A stretch of DNA of 27,968 nucleotides from a virus. The position numbers and the translations under genes were made by a program. The notes below the pieces were generated by a model. The model saw nothing but the letters and a program-made list of their open reading frames with translations, ran no database searches and was not told the DNA's origin. Shown here in pieces: positions 1 through 8,987 of this stretch; the stretch's first letter is position 1, and every line of letters starts with the position of its first letter. Location: IMG/VR virus record IMGVR_UViG_3300032180_000031, positions 1 to 27,968 of that record; one strand, written 5' to 3'.

Positions 1-870
1 CCAATCGCTGATCCCCTTTCCCTCGTGAGGGTAATCTCCGGTCTGCCAATCAACCTTCTCGAATTGAACCCAGTCGCCGGAGGAAACGTACACTTTTACT
101 TTTGCGTCCACCTTCCTAAAAAATGCGGGGCTGCTCATACGTTTGTCTGCTTTAGCAAAGTTCTCTTTGGCTCGGCACGGTTGCAGGTTCCTGAAGTTAA
201 AGCAATCTTTTTGCTGAGCTGCGTCCGATAGGTCGAAATGGGCACATGGAACCACATGATCCAGGTTCCAGAAAGTCCCGTAGTTGTCCCACGTCATACC
301 GTCCTTGAACTGCGCCTCCAACCACGCCCGAAGCTCTTGGAAATTGCATCCTATCAAGGCAATAACCCTTGCCGACTTTTGCTTTCCTCTAAGCAAAAGA
401 TTGAGCCGCCGATAACAGTTCAGCTTGATGCGGAATATCGGATCAGTCTTCTTCTTTTTGGCGGCGTAAGCGTGATAATAGATTCGATACCGCTCGCGCT
501 TCTGTTCTTCTGTGCGCTTCGGCCCGCGGGGGATCATCCCTAATGCCCTTCGTCTTTTGAACTCATACTCCCTTGACTTCACTAAAATGGAGTGGCGTTG
601 CTCTAGGTACTTTGTCCTTTTGAATCTCCTAATTCTATCCGCGTTTCGCAATCTGTATGCGATGTCGTAAGCACGCTTGGCATTTCTCGCTTCGGCTAAT
701 TCTGCATCGCTCATCGCAGCCTTATTCGCTGCGCGTTTCTCTTTGTCTCGTCGCATGATGCGATCACTATTCCTAGCCCTGTAACTCAGTTCTGTTTGTC
801 TTCTTAGACCCGGGTTTTTACGATACCACCTTTGGTGTTTAGTCAGACCGTCATTTATCTTTGCGGACAT
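1..870 (-). CDS. HNH endonuclease, 3' end cut by window edge
   Basis: The minus strand is open from an ATG at 870 to base 1 with no stop, giving 290 codons of an incomplete gene. Residues 1-165 are very basic and rich in Arg/Lys, as in DNA-binding regions. Residues 166-243 carry a typical phage HNH nuclease core: an IGC..QELRAWLEAQF segment, GMTWDNYG, the DH pair at 204-205 in WNLDHVVPC, Asn228 in FRNLQPC, Asn237 in AKENF and a closing ADKR. Such enzymes nick or cut DNA and are often free-standing homing endonucleases. The gene lies directly after the capsid-gene terminator, whose T-run touches the ATG. No Shine-Dalgarno is visible, so a later start (Met39) is possible. It is a different HNH subfamily from the three plus-strand HNH genes. 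The family is clear; the start and full length are not. Confidence 0.85.
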   Translation of the reverse strand, partial: MSAKINDGLTKHQRWYRKNPGLRRQTELSYRARNSDRIMRRDKEKRAANKAAMSDAELAEARNAKRAYDIAYRLRNADRIRRFKRTKYLEQRHSILVKSREYEFKRRRALGMIPRGPKRTEEQKRERYRIYYHAYAAKKKKTDPIFRIKLNCYRRLNLLLRGKQKSARVIALIGCNFQELRAWLEAQFKDGMTWDNYGTFWNLDHVVPCAHFDLSDAAQQKDCFNFRNLQPCRAKENFAKADKRMSSPAFFRKVDAKVKVYVSSGDWVQFEKVDWQTGDYPHEGKGISDW

Positions 871-899
871 AAAAAGAGGGCCGATGTTACTCGGCCCTC
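871..899 (-). terminator. Rho-independent terminator after the capsid gene
   Basis: On the minus strand GAGGGCCGA (899-891) pairs perfectly with TCGGCCCTC (884-876) across a 6-nt loop, followed at once by TTTTT (875-871). This is a textbook intrinsic terminator 30 bases past the capsid stop codon. It would end the structural transcript before the HNH gene. Confidence 0.9.
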
Positions 900-928
900 C
901 ATGAAACGCAAATCCGAATCCAAAAAAA

Positions 929-2683
929 TCAGTACAAATTGGAATACGGGGCGGACTTGGAACTCGTAACTGGAATTGTGAGCGCAGCGCCATCCAGCCA
1001 AGCAGACAGCTTCCCGCACTCAACTACCACAGTCCTTGTCTCGCTTGTTAGCGTCTGGCGGAACGTTGGGTTCTCCATGACGCACAGGTAGGTCTTGTCG
1101 ATCTTGGCAAGTTCCTGAATCTGCGCCGTGGTGTAGGCCCGGCGATTGGACGCGATCTGCGCGAGGTAGATCGAGCCGTTCGGCGGTTTGCCGATGTCGA
1201 GATTCAGGATCAGGTTGCCGACGTGGCCCATGCTCTGAGCGTCGAACTCGTCGAAGTAATCATCGAAGAAATCGTCGCTGATGATGTTGATTCGGATACC
1301 GCCCGGCCGCTTGACCATGTAGGAGTCGTAAACGACGCCGAGTTCCTCGGACATTTTGTTGATCTCGACGATGAATCGGGCTTGGTCGAGGTACATGTCC
1401 TTGTAGTACTGCATCATTGCAGTGTGGAAGTAGGACCGCATGGTCGTGTTCATCCACCAGTCGATGTCGGTGACTTTTCGGCCGGCGGTCTTCCGGTAGC
1501 GCGCGATGTCGTAGTTCAGGTCAAGGAACTCCAGAAGGTTCAGCGGATTGTTCTGGAGGTCGATGACACGATCACAGACCCGAAGCTGCTCCTTGACGCC
1601 GATGAAGTTCGCTCTGCGGGCGATGAGTTTGCCTGACGTGTTCACGTCGATGACATCGCCGGCGACGGTATTGATGGCTTCGAGGTTTTCCCATAGGGCC
1701 ATCGTCTGATTTGCCGAGATCGCCTTCTGGAAGAGGAAGGCGTTGATCTCATCGCGCATCCGCTTGGTCTCGTCCTGCTTGTTCCGCTTGGCTTCGTCGA
1801 TCGCGTAGAACTCGCGGAAGGCGGCGTTCGAGGAGATCAGCTTGCCGTAAACGACTTCGTATTCGGAGTCGATGCAGCGGCTCCAGCGGCTCGTCTGAAG
1901 CCAGAACGGGACACGTTTCTGGTTCAGGATGTTCGGGAGATTCTGGCAGAACTTCTCGTAATCGTTGACGTTGTTGATGCCGGGGATAATGACACCCTTG
2001 ATCGGGGTGGCATCGAATGGAGCATTGGAACCGGCGTTCTCACTGGCGACCAGCACGTCGATGTAGGTCAGGGCATCGTCAACTGCGGCGGCGATAACCC
2101 TCCAGTTGCCCTGGGTGGTGACGCCGTTGCCTGCTTTGTTGAACAGGTAGAGCACATCGCGCTGGCGGAACCAATTCGGGTCGAGTGGGATGTTGTGCCG
2201 GTTGTTGACGCGGATGACGCGGGTACCGCCGGTCACGGTGGTCAACGGACCTTGAGTCGTGGTGCCAACCGCGGCCTCGGGGTGGTTGATGGTGTAGGAA
2301 CCCGTCGCGGCGCCGCCGACCACCTTCCAATAGTCCTGATTGATGACATCCTCCTGCTTCGCGAGGATGAACGGCCTCATCATTGGAGCGCCACCGACAA
2401 CCTTCATGCCGGGATCGACGGCTGCGCGGAACACGGTGCGATCCGCGTTGGCCATGATCCAGTCATAGAACGCGTACCGCTTCACACCGCAGGCGTTCAT
2501 CTCGATCTGGTGCAGGAACCACCCGTCCATATCGGCGAAGAGACCGCCTGGGGAAAAGAGATCGTTGAGTTGAGACGGCGTGAGGAACGCGATGTCGGCG
2601 CGCGTTACGCTACCGCACGTATCATCGGCGAGACCGATGACAGGACTGCACTGCGAGGCGAAGTGCTCAGATACTTGAAGCAT
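929..2683 (-). CDS. Probable major capsid protein
   Basis: 584 residues, last structural gene of the terminase/portal/scaffold/capsid order and followed by a strong terminator, as expected for a highly expressed coat protein. I see no diagnostic motif, so the call rests on order and size. Residues about 125-220 look beta-rich with many Gly/Thr and may be an inserted surface domain; the C-terminal half is mixed alpha/beta with aromatic-rich stretches. It would form the head shell after scaffold-guided assembly. The ATG at 2683 has no Shine-Dalgarno. The frame stays open upstream to about 2731 and reads like protein (SNYARPRVDYH just before Met1), so the real start may be upstream at a non-ATG codon such as CTG 2719. 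Another abundant head or tail protein is the alternative. Confidence 0.6.
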   Translation of the reverse strand: MLQVSEHFASQCSPVIGLADDTCGSVTRADIAFLTPSQLNDLFSPGGLFADMDGWFLHQIEMNACGVKRYAFYDWIMANADRTVFRAAVDPGMKVVGGAPMMRPFILAKQEDVINQDYWKVVGGAATGSYTINHPEAAVGTTTQGPLTTVTGGTRVIRVNNRHNIPLDPNWFRQRDVLYLFNKAGNGVTTQGNWRVIAAAVDDALTYIDVLVASENAGSNAPFDATPIKGVIIPGINNVNDYEKFCQNLPNILNQKRVPFWLQTSRWSRCIDSEYEVVYGKLISSNAAFREFYAIDEAKRNKQDETKRMRDEINAFLFQKAISANQTMALWENLEAINTVAGDVIDVNTSGKLIARRANFIGVKEQLRVCDRVIDLQNNPLNLLEFLDLNYDIARYRKTAGRKVTDIDWWMNTTMRSYFHTAMMQYYKDMYLDQARFIVEINKMSEELGVVYDSYMVKRPGGIRINIISDDFFDDYFDEFDAQSMGHVGNLILNLDIGKPPNGSIYLAQIASNRRAYTTAQIQELAKIDKTYLCVMENPTFRQTLTSETRTVVVECGKLSAWLDGAALTIPVTSSKSAPYSNLY

Positions 2684-2735
2684 GTGATAGTCAACGCGGG
2701 GCCGGGCGTAATTGCTCAGCCACCGCTGTCAACTA

Positions 2736-4304
2736 TCATCTGCGACCAAATGCCACACCGGTAGCATTTTTGATGTCTTCGTCACTATTCACACCGGCAG
2801 GTCTTTGACCGACCGGTACGTCGGACGCTGAACTTATCGAAGGCGCTGGTCTGCGAACGCCATCAGGCGGAGCGGCAGCCGGTGCCGGTGTTGCGGGTTT
2901 GGGTGGCGTGGCTGCCGCTGGATGAGCAGCAGGAACGGCTGCCGGCGAGGAGAATTGCCTGAAATGCTCGATCTTTCTGCGGGCTTTCTGAGCGTACCGA
3001 GCGATTAAACCGGTGCGGATGCTGTCGGCGTCGAGCGTCCAGTATTTGTTCTGAAGCTCGGCCAGCACCTTGTCCTTTTTATCCTTCGTCGCGTTGCTCT
3101 TGGAGATTTTCTCCGCCTGTTGCGCGAACCAGATGAGCGGCACGAACTGTCTGCCGGCTTCATCCTTCGTTTCGGCTTCGGGCATCCTGAGCATCTCCTG
3201 TTCGATCTCGTGGATGGCGAAGTCGAGTTGGTCGTCCGGGACGATGATGCGCTCGCTGGTCACGAGCTTCCGCGGCTTGTTCAGTTGGGCGAACTCCGCC
3301 TCGGGGAAGCGAGTGCGCCTTTCGAGAGCGTTGAGAATGACGCTAAGCTCCTCGCCTTCCTGCTGGACGATGGACTTCGCAAGCGGGTCTTTCTCCTGCA
3401 TCTTGGTCTCGGTCTCCGTCGTGATGGTTCTGGCTCCATCGGCGGTTGAGATGATCCCTTTGAAGTCCGGATGCGCCGCCTCGATGAAGTCGAACAACCC
3501 TTCGGTTGCGGCCTTTTGAACTTCGGGCAGTTGTTCCTTCACGCGGTTTTTCAGTTCGTCCTGAGAATCGCGTTCCCGCTGCTCGCGCTTCTGCTTCGAC
3601 TCGATGCGCTCCAGGAGGATTGCCTCACGAGCACGATCGTAGTCGATCGGGTCAACCTCTGGCTGGTTCGCTGAAGCCCATTCCTCGTAGTCGTCGCTGG
3701 TCTCCGGCGATGCCATTTCGGGATTGGCTTTGGAGATCTCTTCGACCTTCGCGGCGGCATCCTGGAAGAACTTAATCATCCTCGCTTCAAGACCGTCGTA
3801 GTCGCTGGAGATTTTCATGCTCTCCAGCTTTCGGTAGGTCAGGAGCAACTCTCTGTCCTGATCGGTGAGATTAAGGGCGGGAGCCTCGACGCGCGCCGTG
3901 GCAGTGGTTGTCGTTGGCGCGGCGGGAGGCGTTTCCACTTCGATAGCGACATCGGGCGGAAGCTGCCTCGGCACTGCGGCTGCGGCCGGTTTCTTCTCGG
4001 CAGGCGGTGCGACTGGCGGAGCTTCAGGCGGCTTCGCTGGTTCAGGGGTGGCTGGAGGCGGCGGAGTGGCCGCAGCGACTTTCTCTGCTTCGACCTCGGC
4101 TTTATCAGTCGAGACCCGGTCAGTGTGAAAAAAACGGTTGAGAGCCCGGGCGGTATCTTTCTCCTGCTGCTTGATCTGCTCGGGCGTCGGTGCCGGAGGC
4201 GGCTCTGGCGGTGGCGTAGGCGCTGCCGGAGGATCGGCAACAGCGGCGGCTGGAGATTCGATTGCGGGTTCGTTGCCGGCTGGTTTCTTGATCTTGTTTG
4301 CCAT
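2736..4304 (-). CDS. Scaffold-like, Pro/Ala-rich head assembly protein
   Basis: About 522 residues between the portal-like and capsid-like genes, the usual place of a scaffolding protein. Residues 1-135 are a low-complexity Pro/Ala/Glu tract, 140-420 are charged and helical with predicted coiled-coil stretches (many E/K/R/Q), and 445-500 is again Pro/Ala-rich. Scaffolds bind coat protein inside the procapsid and then leave. There is no protease motif, so self-cleavage cannot be claimed. An ATG at 4310 overlaps the previous stop as ATGA, but GGAG at 4315-4312 sits 7 nt before the ATG at 4304, so 4304 is the better start. The gene ends 53 bases before the capsid start. The function is inferred from position and composition, not from a recognised family. 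Confidence 0.5.
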   Translation of the reverse strand: MANKIKKPAGNEPAIESPAAAVADPPAAPTPPPEPPPAPTPEQIKQQEKDTARALNRFFHTDRVSTDKAEVEAEKVAAATPPPPATPEPAKPPEAPPVAPPAEKKPAAAAVPRQLPPDVAIEVETPPAAPTTTTATARVEAPALNLTDQDRELLLTYRKLESMKISSDYDGLEARMIKFFQDAAAKVEEISKANPEMASPETSDDYEEWASANQPEVDPIDYDRAREAILLERIESKQKREQRERDSQDELKNRVKEQLPEVQKAATEGLFDFIEAAHPDFKGIISTADGARTITTETETKMQEKDPLAKSIVQQEGEELSVILNALERRTRFPEAEFAQLNKPRKLVTSERIIVPDDQLDFAIHEIEQEMLRMPEAETKDEAGRQFVPLIWFAQQAEKISKSNATKDKKDKVLAELQNKYWTLDADSIRTGLIARYAQKARRKIEHFRQFSSPAAVPAAHPAAATPPKPATPAPAAAPPDGVRRPAPSISSASDVPVGQRPAGVNSDEDIKNATGVAFGRR

Positions 4305-4306
4305 AG

Positions 4307-4627
4307 TCATTCTCCGATTTCGATTTTAACTCGGCTGTAGTCGAACGGCTCACCGCTTTCGTATTTACCGTTGAACATCGCATCCAACTCCTTGAGAACT
4401 CTGTTCCAGAAGTCGGCATCAGCAGCGAACGCCTTCGCTTCGGCCATCATAAGTTCGGGCGTCTTGTCCTCGGCTGCGACCAGCGCATTCCCACTCTCGG
4501 CGATTGCTCTGGCTATTTTACCGGAAACGATCTCACGGAATCGCTGGGCCTCCGGCTGGGATAGCCATTTCTGGAGGAGCGACTGGAGGTTGTCCTGCGG
4601 GGGCGCCTGTTGGATTTGTAGATTCAT
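4307..4627 (-). CDS. Small helical protein between portal and scaffold genes
   Basis: 106 residues, not recognised. It looks mostly helical and is rich in Ala, Gln, Glu and Leu. The 5' part overlaps the end of the portal-like gene by 95 bases in another frame, and its stop overlaps the first ATG of the scaffold-like gene as ATGA. Both frames look protein-like in the overlap: Pro/Gly/Ala-rich for the portal tail, helical for this protein. A weak AGG precedes the ATG at 4627. A start inside the gene would shorten the overlap but remove a convincing N-terminal helix. Its position suggests a head-assembly role, which is inference only. Confidence 0.6.
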   Translation of the reverse strand: MNLQIQQAPPQDNLQSLLQKWLSQPEAQRFREIVSGKIARAIAESGNALVAAEDKTPELMMAEAKAFAADADFWNRVLKELDAMFNGKYESGEPFDYSRVKIEIGE

Positions 4628-7007
4628 TGCTGCCTACTGCTGCTGTCGGCGGGAGATTAAGCAGTTTGAGCACAGCGTCAATCTGAATCTGCTGGCTCTG
4701 GTCAAGCTGCTTGCCCTTCTCGATCTCCTGAAGGACTAGGGCCGTGCCCTCTTGGACATCCTTGAGCACCTTATCGACGATGGATTTTAATTGCTGCTGG
4801 GCGGCGAGATTCTGCTCTTGGGTGGTCAGGCCAACGTTGCGGATCGGCCTTTCCAAAGGCAGGTCTGCCAGCTTGGCGATGTAATTCGCCAATTCGACAA
4901 GTTGCTCTGGTCCGAGAACCGAGAGTCCGATGGGATTGTTGATGAACCAGTCGCGCACCATCTCGGTTATCGCCCGGGCCGCGTCGATGTTGGATCGGCG
5001 CTCCATGATGTTCGGCACGACGGAGAATCGGTGGAGTTCCATCGCGCTGCGGTTGGCAAGCACCAAAGCTTTCTTGTCGTTCGGATGGGGCGTGACCGCA
5101 TACGTGATGCCCATTTTCTCAAGGTCTTCCTTACCGATGGGATTGTCCGTCGGTATCTCCGCGTAGAAATCGTCATCGCCGTAGTTCATCAGGGCTTCGT
5201 AGTACTGATAGCCCTGGGCTTCCAGCACTTCGTCAAGCGGGATTCCGGCGAAAGCAAGTATGTGCCCGGTGGACTGCTGAATCAGTTCTACCTCGCGTTT
5301 GCTTTGCTCGTGCGTGGCCTGCTGAGCGATTTCCTGATTTGAAAACTGGAGGACGCGCTCGGCGAGGTCCAGCACGACCTTCATCACCTCAATGATTCCC
5401 TTCGTGTCCAGTTGAGGAAAACGATGGGAGTAAACAGCAGCACGCATCTCGATACCTGCGCGTTGCAGTTTCTTGGAGTCGAACCGGTGGAAATTTATTC
5501 CTCGGAACAGCTTCTCGCCGATGTTCCTGATCTTGGAGAATAAGGTCTTGTCCACTACGTTCTCGTCGAGCAGCGTGAGATTTGTGAGGTTCTGCTTCGC
5601 CGCCAGGATGAACTGACTGAGCAACATGCTGAGTTGATCCTGAAAAGGAATGAGCTTTGTCCCGACGCCGGCCTCCTCGGTCTTTCGATTGTCCCCCATA
5701 ACCCTGTAAGCTAGTACCGGGCGATACGCGACCGGTGCCCCGTAGATGATTGTGCCATCGCCGGCCACGACAAAGCGTGCCCAGATCGGGTAATCGTAAG
5801 TTCCGAGACCGTACTGACTCGGGATGATCTTCTCCCGAATCTCCGTCGTTACAACAGCAGCCTCCCGTTCCGTCTCACCGTAGAAAGAGTTCGTCGCCAA
5901 CCACTGCTCTCGATCCATGTCCGGTGGAACCTGCGGAACCGTCGGGAAGGAAAGTGAGCATGGATACATCAGGTTGAAAAAGCTGCTGTAGGTCTCCCAC
6001 CACCTGTCGCCGCCAAAGCTCAATCGCTTTTGATTGTAGAAATCTGGGTTGTCCAGAAGCTCGCCGTACTTTACGACCCTCCAGAACCCGGCGTGTTCGC
6101 ATCCGGTATCTGTATTGAAAGTGTGCATGGGATGCGCCTGATCCCAGAAGGTGTGCGCCGGATCGGGATGGAAAGGCCGCAATCCTTCGCGAACCGTATA
6201 GACAATCTCGTCACCCTCCTTGACCTTTGATTCGCTATCCTGAGTTGCCTGCTCATCTTTTTTGTTCCTGCTCGCTTTCAACTTCTCACGCCTCACGTCC
6301 TCTTTGCTCGCGTAACGCATCTGCTCCTCAAAGTGCCACTCTTCCTGAGTGAACTGGAGTGATCGCCCGCACAGCAACATCTGAAAGGCACCCTGCGCGA
6401 ACGCTTGCAGATGATTGTACTGCTTCGACATCACCTGCCCGCGATTCGTCAGGAGATCGCACTTGGCCCTGATCTCCGGGTTGTTCGTCGCGCTCTCGAA
6501 CTTGATCCTCGGATTCAGGTTCCGGTCATTCACAACTTTCGCCCACCGTATCTCCAAGTAGGAGCGCACGAGTGGAATGACCACCGAGAAGAAAACCGGC
6601 GCATTGATTTCAAGGATCGGCTGCTTGTTCTTAACGTCCACCTGTCCCGTGTCCGTGAACAACTCCGCGATATTCAGCCCGAGACCTTTCAAAGCATCCT
6701 TCATCCCAGCCTCATCGCTGCCGTACTTGGCGATCATCGAGTTGAGGAGAGTCGGGGTGATCGAGCGACTCGGCGTGTCCCAAATCTGACGAAGCGCGTA
6801 CAGCGTCCTCCAGTTTTGGAGGTTGTAGAGCCTGCCTTGCTCGACATGGGTTCTTATCCTCCGGCGAAGTGCGTCGATCTTCTCCCTGCCCTGCCACTCA
6901 GAGGATTCCTTCGGCTCTACTCCGGCTGGCTCTGGGGCGAACTCAAGCTTCTTCCGCCACGCTTCGGCGGTACACCCATGAGAAGCAAGAATCTTGCGAG
7001 AGAGCAC
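4533..7007 (-). CDS. Portal-like protein
   Basis: 824 residues, large for a portal but within the range of podovirus-like and giant portals. It has the expected place, after the terminase locus and before scaffold and capsid genes. The middle (about 440-560) holds a long amphipathic run like the portal stem and crown (PFQDQLSMLLSQFI, then a LTNLTLLDENVV stretch). The C-terminal 120 residues are Gln/Glu-rich coiled coil and then Pro/Gly-rich tail. Portals form the dodecameric ring through which DNA enters and leaves the head. The start is GTG at 7007, three bases after the previous stop, with no clear Shine-Dalgarno. I do not see a decisive motif; the call rests on gene order, size and general character. 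Confidence 0.6.
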   Translation of the reverse strand: MLSRKILASHGCTAEAWRKKLEFAPEPAGVEPKESSEWQGREKIDALRRRIRTHVEQGRLYNLQNWRTLYALRQIWDTPSRSITPTLLNSMIAKYGSDEAGMKDALKGLGLNIAELFTDTGQVDVKNKQPILEINAPVFFSVVIPLVRSYLEIRWAKVVNDRNLNPRIKFESATNNPEIRAKCDLLTNRGQVMSKQYNHLQAFAQGAFQMLLCGRSLQFTQEEWHFEEQMRYASKEDVRREKLKASRNKKDEQATQDSESKVKEGDEIVYTVREGLRPFHPDPAHTFWDQAHPMHTFNTDTGCEHAGFWRVVKYGELLDNPDFYNQKRLSFGGDRWWETYSSFFNLMYPCSLSFPTVPQVPPDMDREQWLATNSFYGETEREAAVVTTEIREKIIPSQYGLGTYDYPIWARFVVAGDGTIIYGAPVAYRPVLAYRVMGDNRKTEEAGVGTKLIPFQDQLSMLLSQFILAAKQNLTNLTLLDENVVDKTLFSKIRNIGEKLFRGINFHRFDSKKLQRAGIEMRAAVYSHRFPQLDTKGIIEVMKVVLDLAERVLQFSNQEIAQQATHEQSKREVELIQQSTGHILAFAGIPLDEVLEAQGYQYYEALMNYGDDDFYAEIPTDNPIGKEDLEKMGITYAVTPHPNDKKALVLANRSAMELHRFSVVPNIMERRSNIDAARAITEMVRDWFINNPIGLSVLGPEQLVELANYIAKLADLPLERPIRNVGLTTQEQNLAAQQQLKSIVDKVLKDVQEGTALVLQEIEKGKQLDQSQQIQIDAVLKLLNLPPTAAVGSNESTNPTGAPAGQPPVAPPEMAIPAGGPAIP

Positions 7008-7010
7008 GGA

Positions 7011-7352
7011 TTAGTAGGCGTTCTTCTTTTTCGCCATGATCGCGGCGCCAACGCCGCTGGTTTCATCGTCGCCCTTTGGCTCCTTGGCTTTTTTGTAGCC
7101 CTTGGCGTCGATGGCGGTGATTGTGCCCTGCAATCGCAGGGTCTTGGAGGGCTGCTTCTTCTTGGACATGATGGCGTCGCCGGGACCGCCAGTCAGCGGC
7201 ATGTCATCCTCCGCGAGGCGCGGTGCCTGCCCATGTGCGCTGCTCACATCGAAGGTGACGGTGACGGTTTTGCCCTTTTCTCCAGCTTTGCAGCCGGCGA
7301 GCTTTTCCACGAAGTCGTCGCTGGAGAGGTTGAGTTCAATGGTATCGCTCAT
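7011..7352 (-). CDS. Small protein with repeated AIM-KKK motif
   Basis: 113 residues, not recognised. The N-terminal half alternates hydrophobic and polar residues like a beta sheet (KTVTVTFDV, later TLRLQGTITAID). A short motif occurs twice: GPGDAIMSKKK near residue 61 and GVGAAIMAKKK at the C-terminus, so the protein ends in a basic tail. It is the first gene of the leftward structural block, three bases before the portal-like gene and 57 bases from the divergent terminase start. A head-associated or DNA-contacting role is possible but unproven. Confidence 0.65.
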   Translation of the reverse strand: MSDTIELNLSSDDFVEKLAGCKAGEKGKTVTVTFDVSSAHGQAPRLAEDDMPLTGGPGDAIMSKKKQPSKTLRLQGTITAIDAKGYKKAKEPKGDDETSGVGAAIMAKKKNAY

Positions 7353-7372
7353 CTTGGAGCGAACTTCTATGC

Positions 7373-7401
7373 TGGAAATTGGGGACTGTCCAGCCTATAA
7401 G
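7373..7401 (+). promoter_or_regulatory. Candidate promoter for the terminase gene
   Basis: TGGAAA (7373-7378) and TATAAG (7396-7401) are separated by 17 bp, a sigma70-like arrangement. The -10-like box ends only 8 bases before the terminase ATG at 7410, so a transcript from here would be almost leaderless. There is no Shine-Dalgarno. Matches are 4 of 6 and 5 of 6, so chance is possible. Confidence 0.3.
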
Positions 7402-7409
7402 CGACGGCT

Positions 7410-8987
7410 ATGAGTGAGCCGGAATACTGGACACCGAATCTTTACCCTCGTCAGATGGAGGTATTCAACGCCGGTCTTGATGATGTTGCCTCCGTTCTTC
7501 ACCCGAACTTTCCGACGATGCTGCTCGTATCTGGGGCGCGCGAGACAGGAAAGTCGATCGCCGTTATGCACCGTATCTGTCGCCACTTGTTCGACACGGC
7601 CGGGGCGCGCGTGGCGATGTTCAGCAAGACGATCAAGAACCTGACCGACGGCGGTGTGTTCCAAGACCTCACGACGTTCATCATGGATGAGTGGCGACAG
7701 GCCGACATCGGGTTTGATTTCACGACCAAGGACAGCAACGGAATCCCAGGCCCGAAGACCGACTCGAAGACGCGGACGATTTACTTCAGGGTGAGTAATC
7801 GCTTTGGCGGCGAATCCGAGTTGAAGCTCTTCTCGCTCGACCATGATTTTGAGGTCGCTCAAAAGCTCAAGGAGACACGTTTCTCGCTGATCTGGTTCGT
7901 GCAGTTGTCGAATTTCTTTGACCCGAGCATACTCCGCTGCTCGGTTGAAGCTCTGCGCATGGTTCACATGCACAAGTGGCAGCACTTATTCATCGCGGAC
8001 ACGAATCCTTCCGAGGAAGGCGAGGACTCATGGATTTACAAGATGTGGTTCAATCGCAGGAAGGAGTATCTCGAAAAGGTGTCGGCGGGAAAGACGAGCA
8101 GTGAGTTCGGAAAGTCGCTTGAGTTGGTAGAGTTTTGGATCGACGACAATCTCGGGCTCACATCGGAGGCCATCGCGGCCAAGCGGGAGATGTACTCAGA
8201 CGATCCCGGGCAACAGGCGCGCGAGGTGGACAACAAATGGATCAAGGGTCACGGCACCCAAGGAAAACATTTCGCTGACGTGTTCGTCAGGAAGCATCAT
8301 GTCATCGGCGGTGAAGAGGGTGAGGGCGACCAGATCGAGTTGTCTCGCAACACAGAGATGCTGTTCACCGGTTGGGATCTCGGCTCTGGCACGAACCACG
8401 CCGCTCACATCCTTGAGCGAAGGTTTGTTCAGGTCGGCTCCAAAGAGCTTTCGGTGTGGAGCGTGATCGACGAACTCGTCTCAATCCGCGAGCGCATGAA
8501 GATCGAGGAGTTCACCATCGCGTTCCACGAGATAATGAAGCGGCTGGAGGAACGTTACCACAAGAAGTTTGAGTGGGTTCACTACAGCGACGATAGTGCC
8601 GTCAATGCTCCCAGGGCATCCGGTGCAGGTTACGACGCCCTGGAAGTCGCTCTCGCCTCCAAGGGAGAGATTGAACTAATCGGCGTTCCGAAGCCTGACG
8701 GTAGTGTCAAGAACCGGGTCAAGATTGCGAGGCGTCTCCTGAAGAATCGCCGGCTGTTCATCTCGTCCAGGTGTGAACTCACAATCAAAATGTTCGAGGA
8801 CTTGAAGAAGGGAACGACGATCAGGGAATACGTCGCGAACAATGAGGACAAGCACCCGTTCGACTCACTGACCTACCCGATACTGATGGAGTCTGCGGAT
8901 GAACTGCTCGACGAGCTTTCAAAGCCTCGCGCGAGCGATCCGACGGAGGCAGGGCTAATTACCGTTGGCGGTGGCCCACTGCTCTAG
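7410..8987 (+). CDS. terL: Terminase large subunit
   Basis: 525 residues, normal for a TerL. The ATPase domain has a Walker A GARETGKS at 42-49 and a coupling motif ADTNP at 197-201. The C-terminal RNase H-like nuclease domain shows the expected acidic residues: Asp324 in TGWDLGSG, Asp395/396 in HYSDDS and Asp486 in HPFDSL. TerL pumps DNA into the procapsid through the portal and cuts concatemers. The strand at 161-166 that should be Walker B reads LIWFVQ where relatives usually have acidic residues, so the catalytic carboxylate is not obvious. The gene is alone on the plus strand, divergent from the structural block, and its end overlaps the HTH gene on the other strand by 33 bases. No small subunit was recognised nearby. 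Confidence 0.92.
   Translation: MSEPEYWTPNLYPRQMEVFNAGLDDVASVLHPNFPTMLLVSGARETGKSIAVMHRICRHLFDTAGARVAMFSKTIKNLTDGGVFQDLTTFIMDEWRQADIGFDFTTKDSNGIPGPKTDSKTRTIYFRVSNRFGGESELKLFSLDHDFEVAQKLKETRFSLIWFVQLSNFFDPSILRCSVEALRMVHMHKWQHLFIADTNPSEEGEDSWIYKMWFNRRKEYLEKVSAGKTSSEFGKSLELVEFWIDDNLGLTSEAIAAKREMYSDDPGQQAREVDNKWIKGHGTQGKHFADVFVRKHHVIGGEEGEGDQIELSRNTEMLFTGWDLGSGTNHAAHILERRFVQVGSKELSVWSVIDELVSIRERMKIEEFTIAFHEIMKRLEERYHKKFEWVHYSDDSAVNAPRASGAGYDALEVALASKGEIELIGVPKPDGSVKNRVKIARRLLKNRRLFISSRCELTIKMFEDLKKGTTIREYVANNEDKHPFDSLTYPILMESADELLDELSKPRASDPTEAGLITVGGGPLL

Noticed and set aside
25-543. Two plus-strand frames at the left edge
   Set aside because: Both are antisense to the HNH gene that is open to base 1 and carries a full nuclease core.
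6405-7400. Plus-strand open frame of 331 codons opposite the portal-like gene
   Set aside because: It runs antisense to two genes with better protein character and composition, has no recognised domain, and is explained by codon bias on the other strand.
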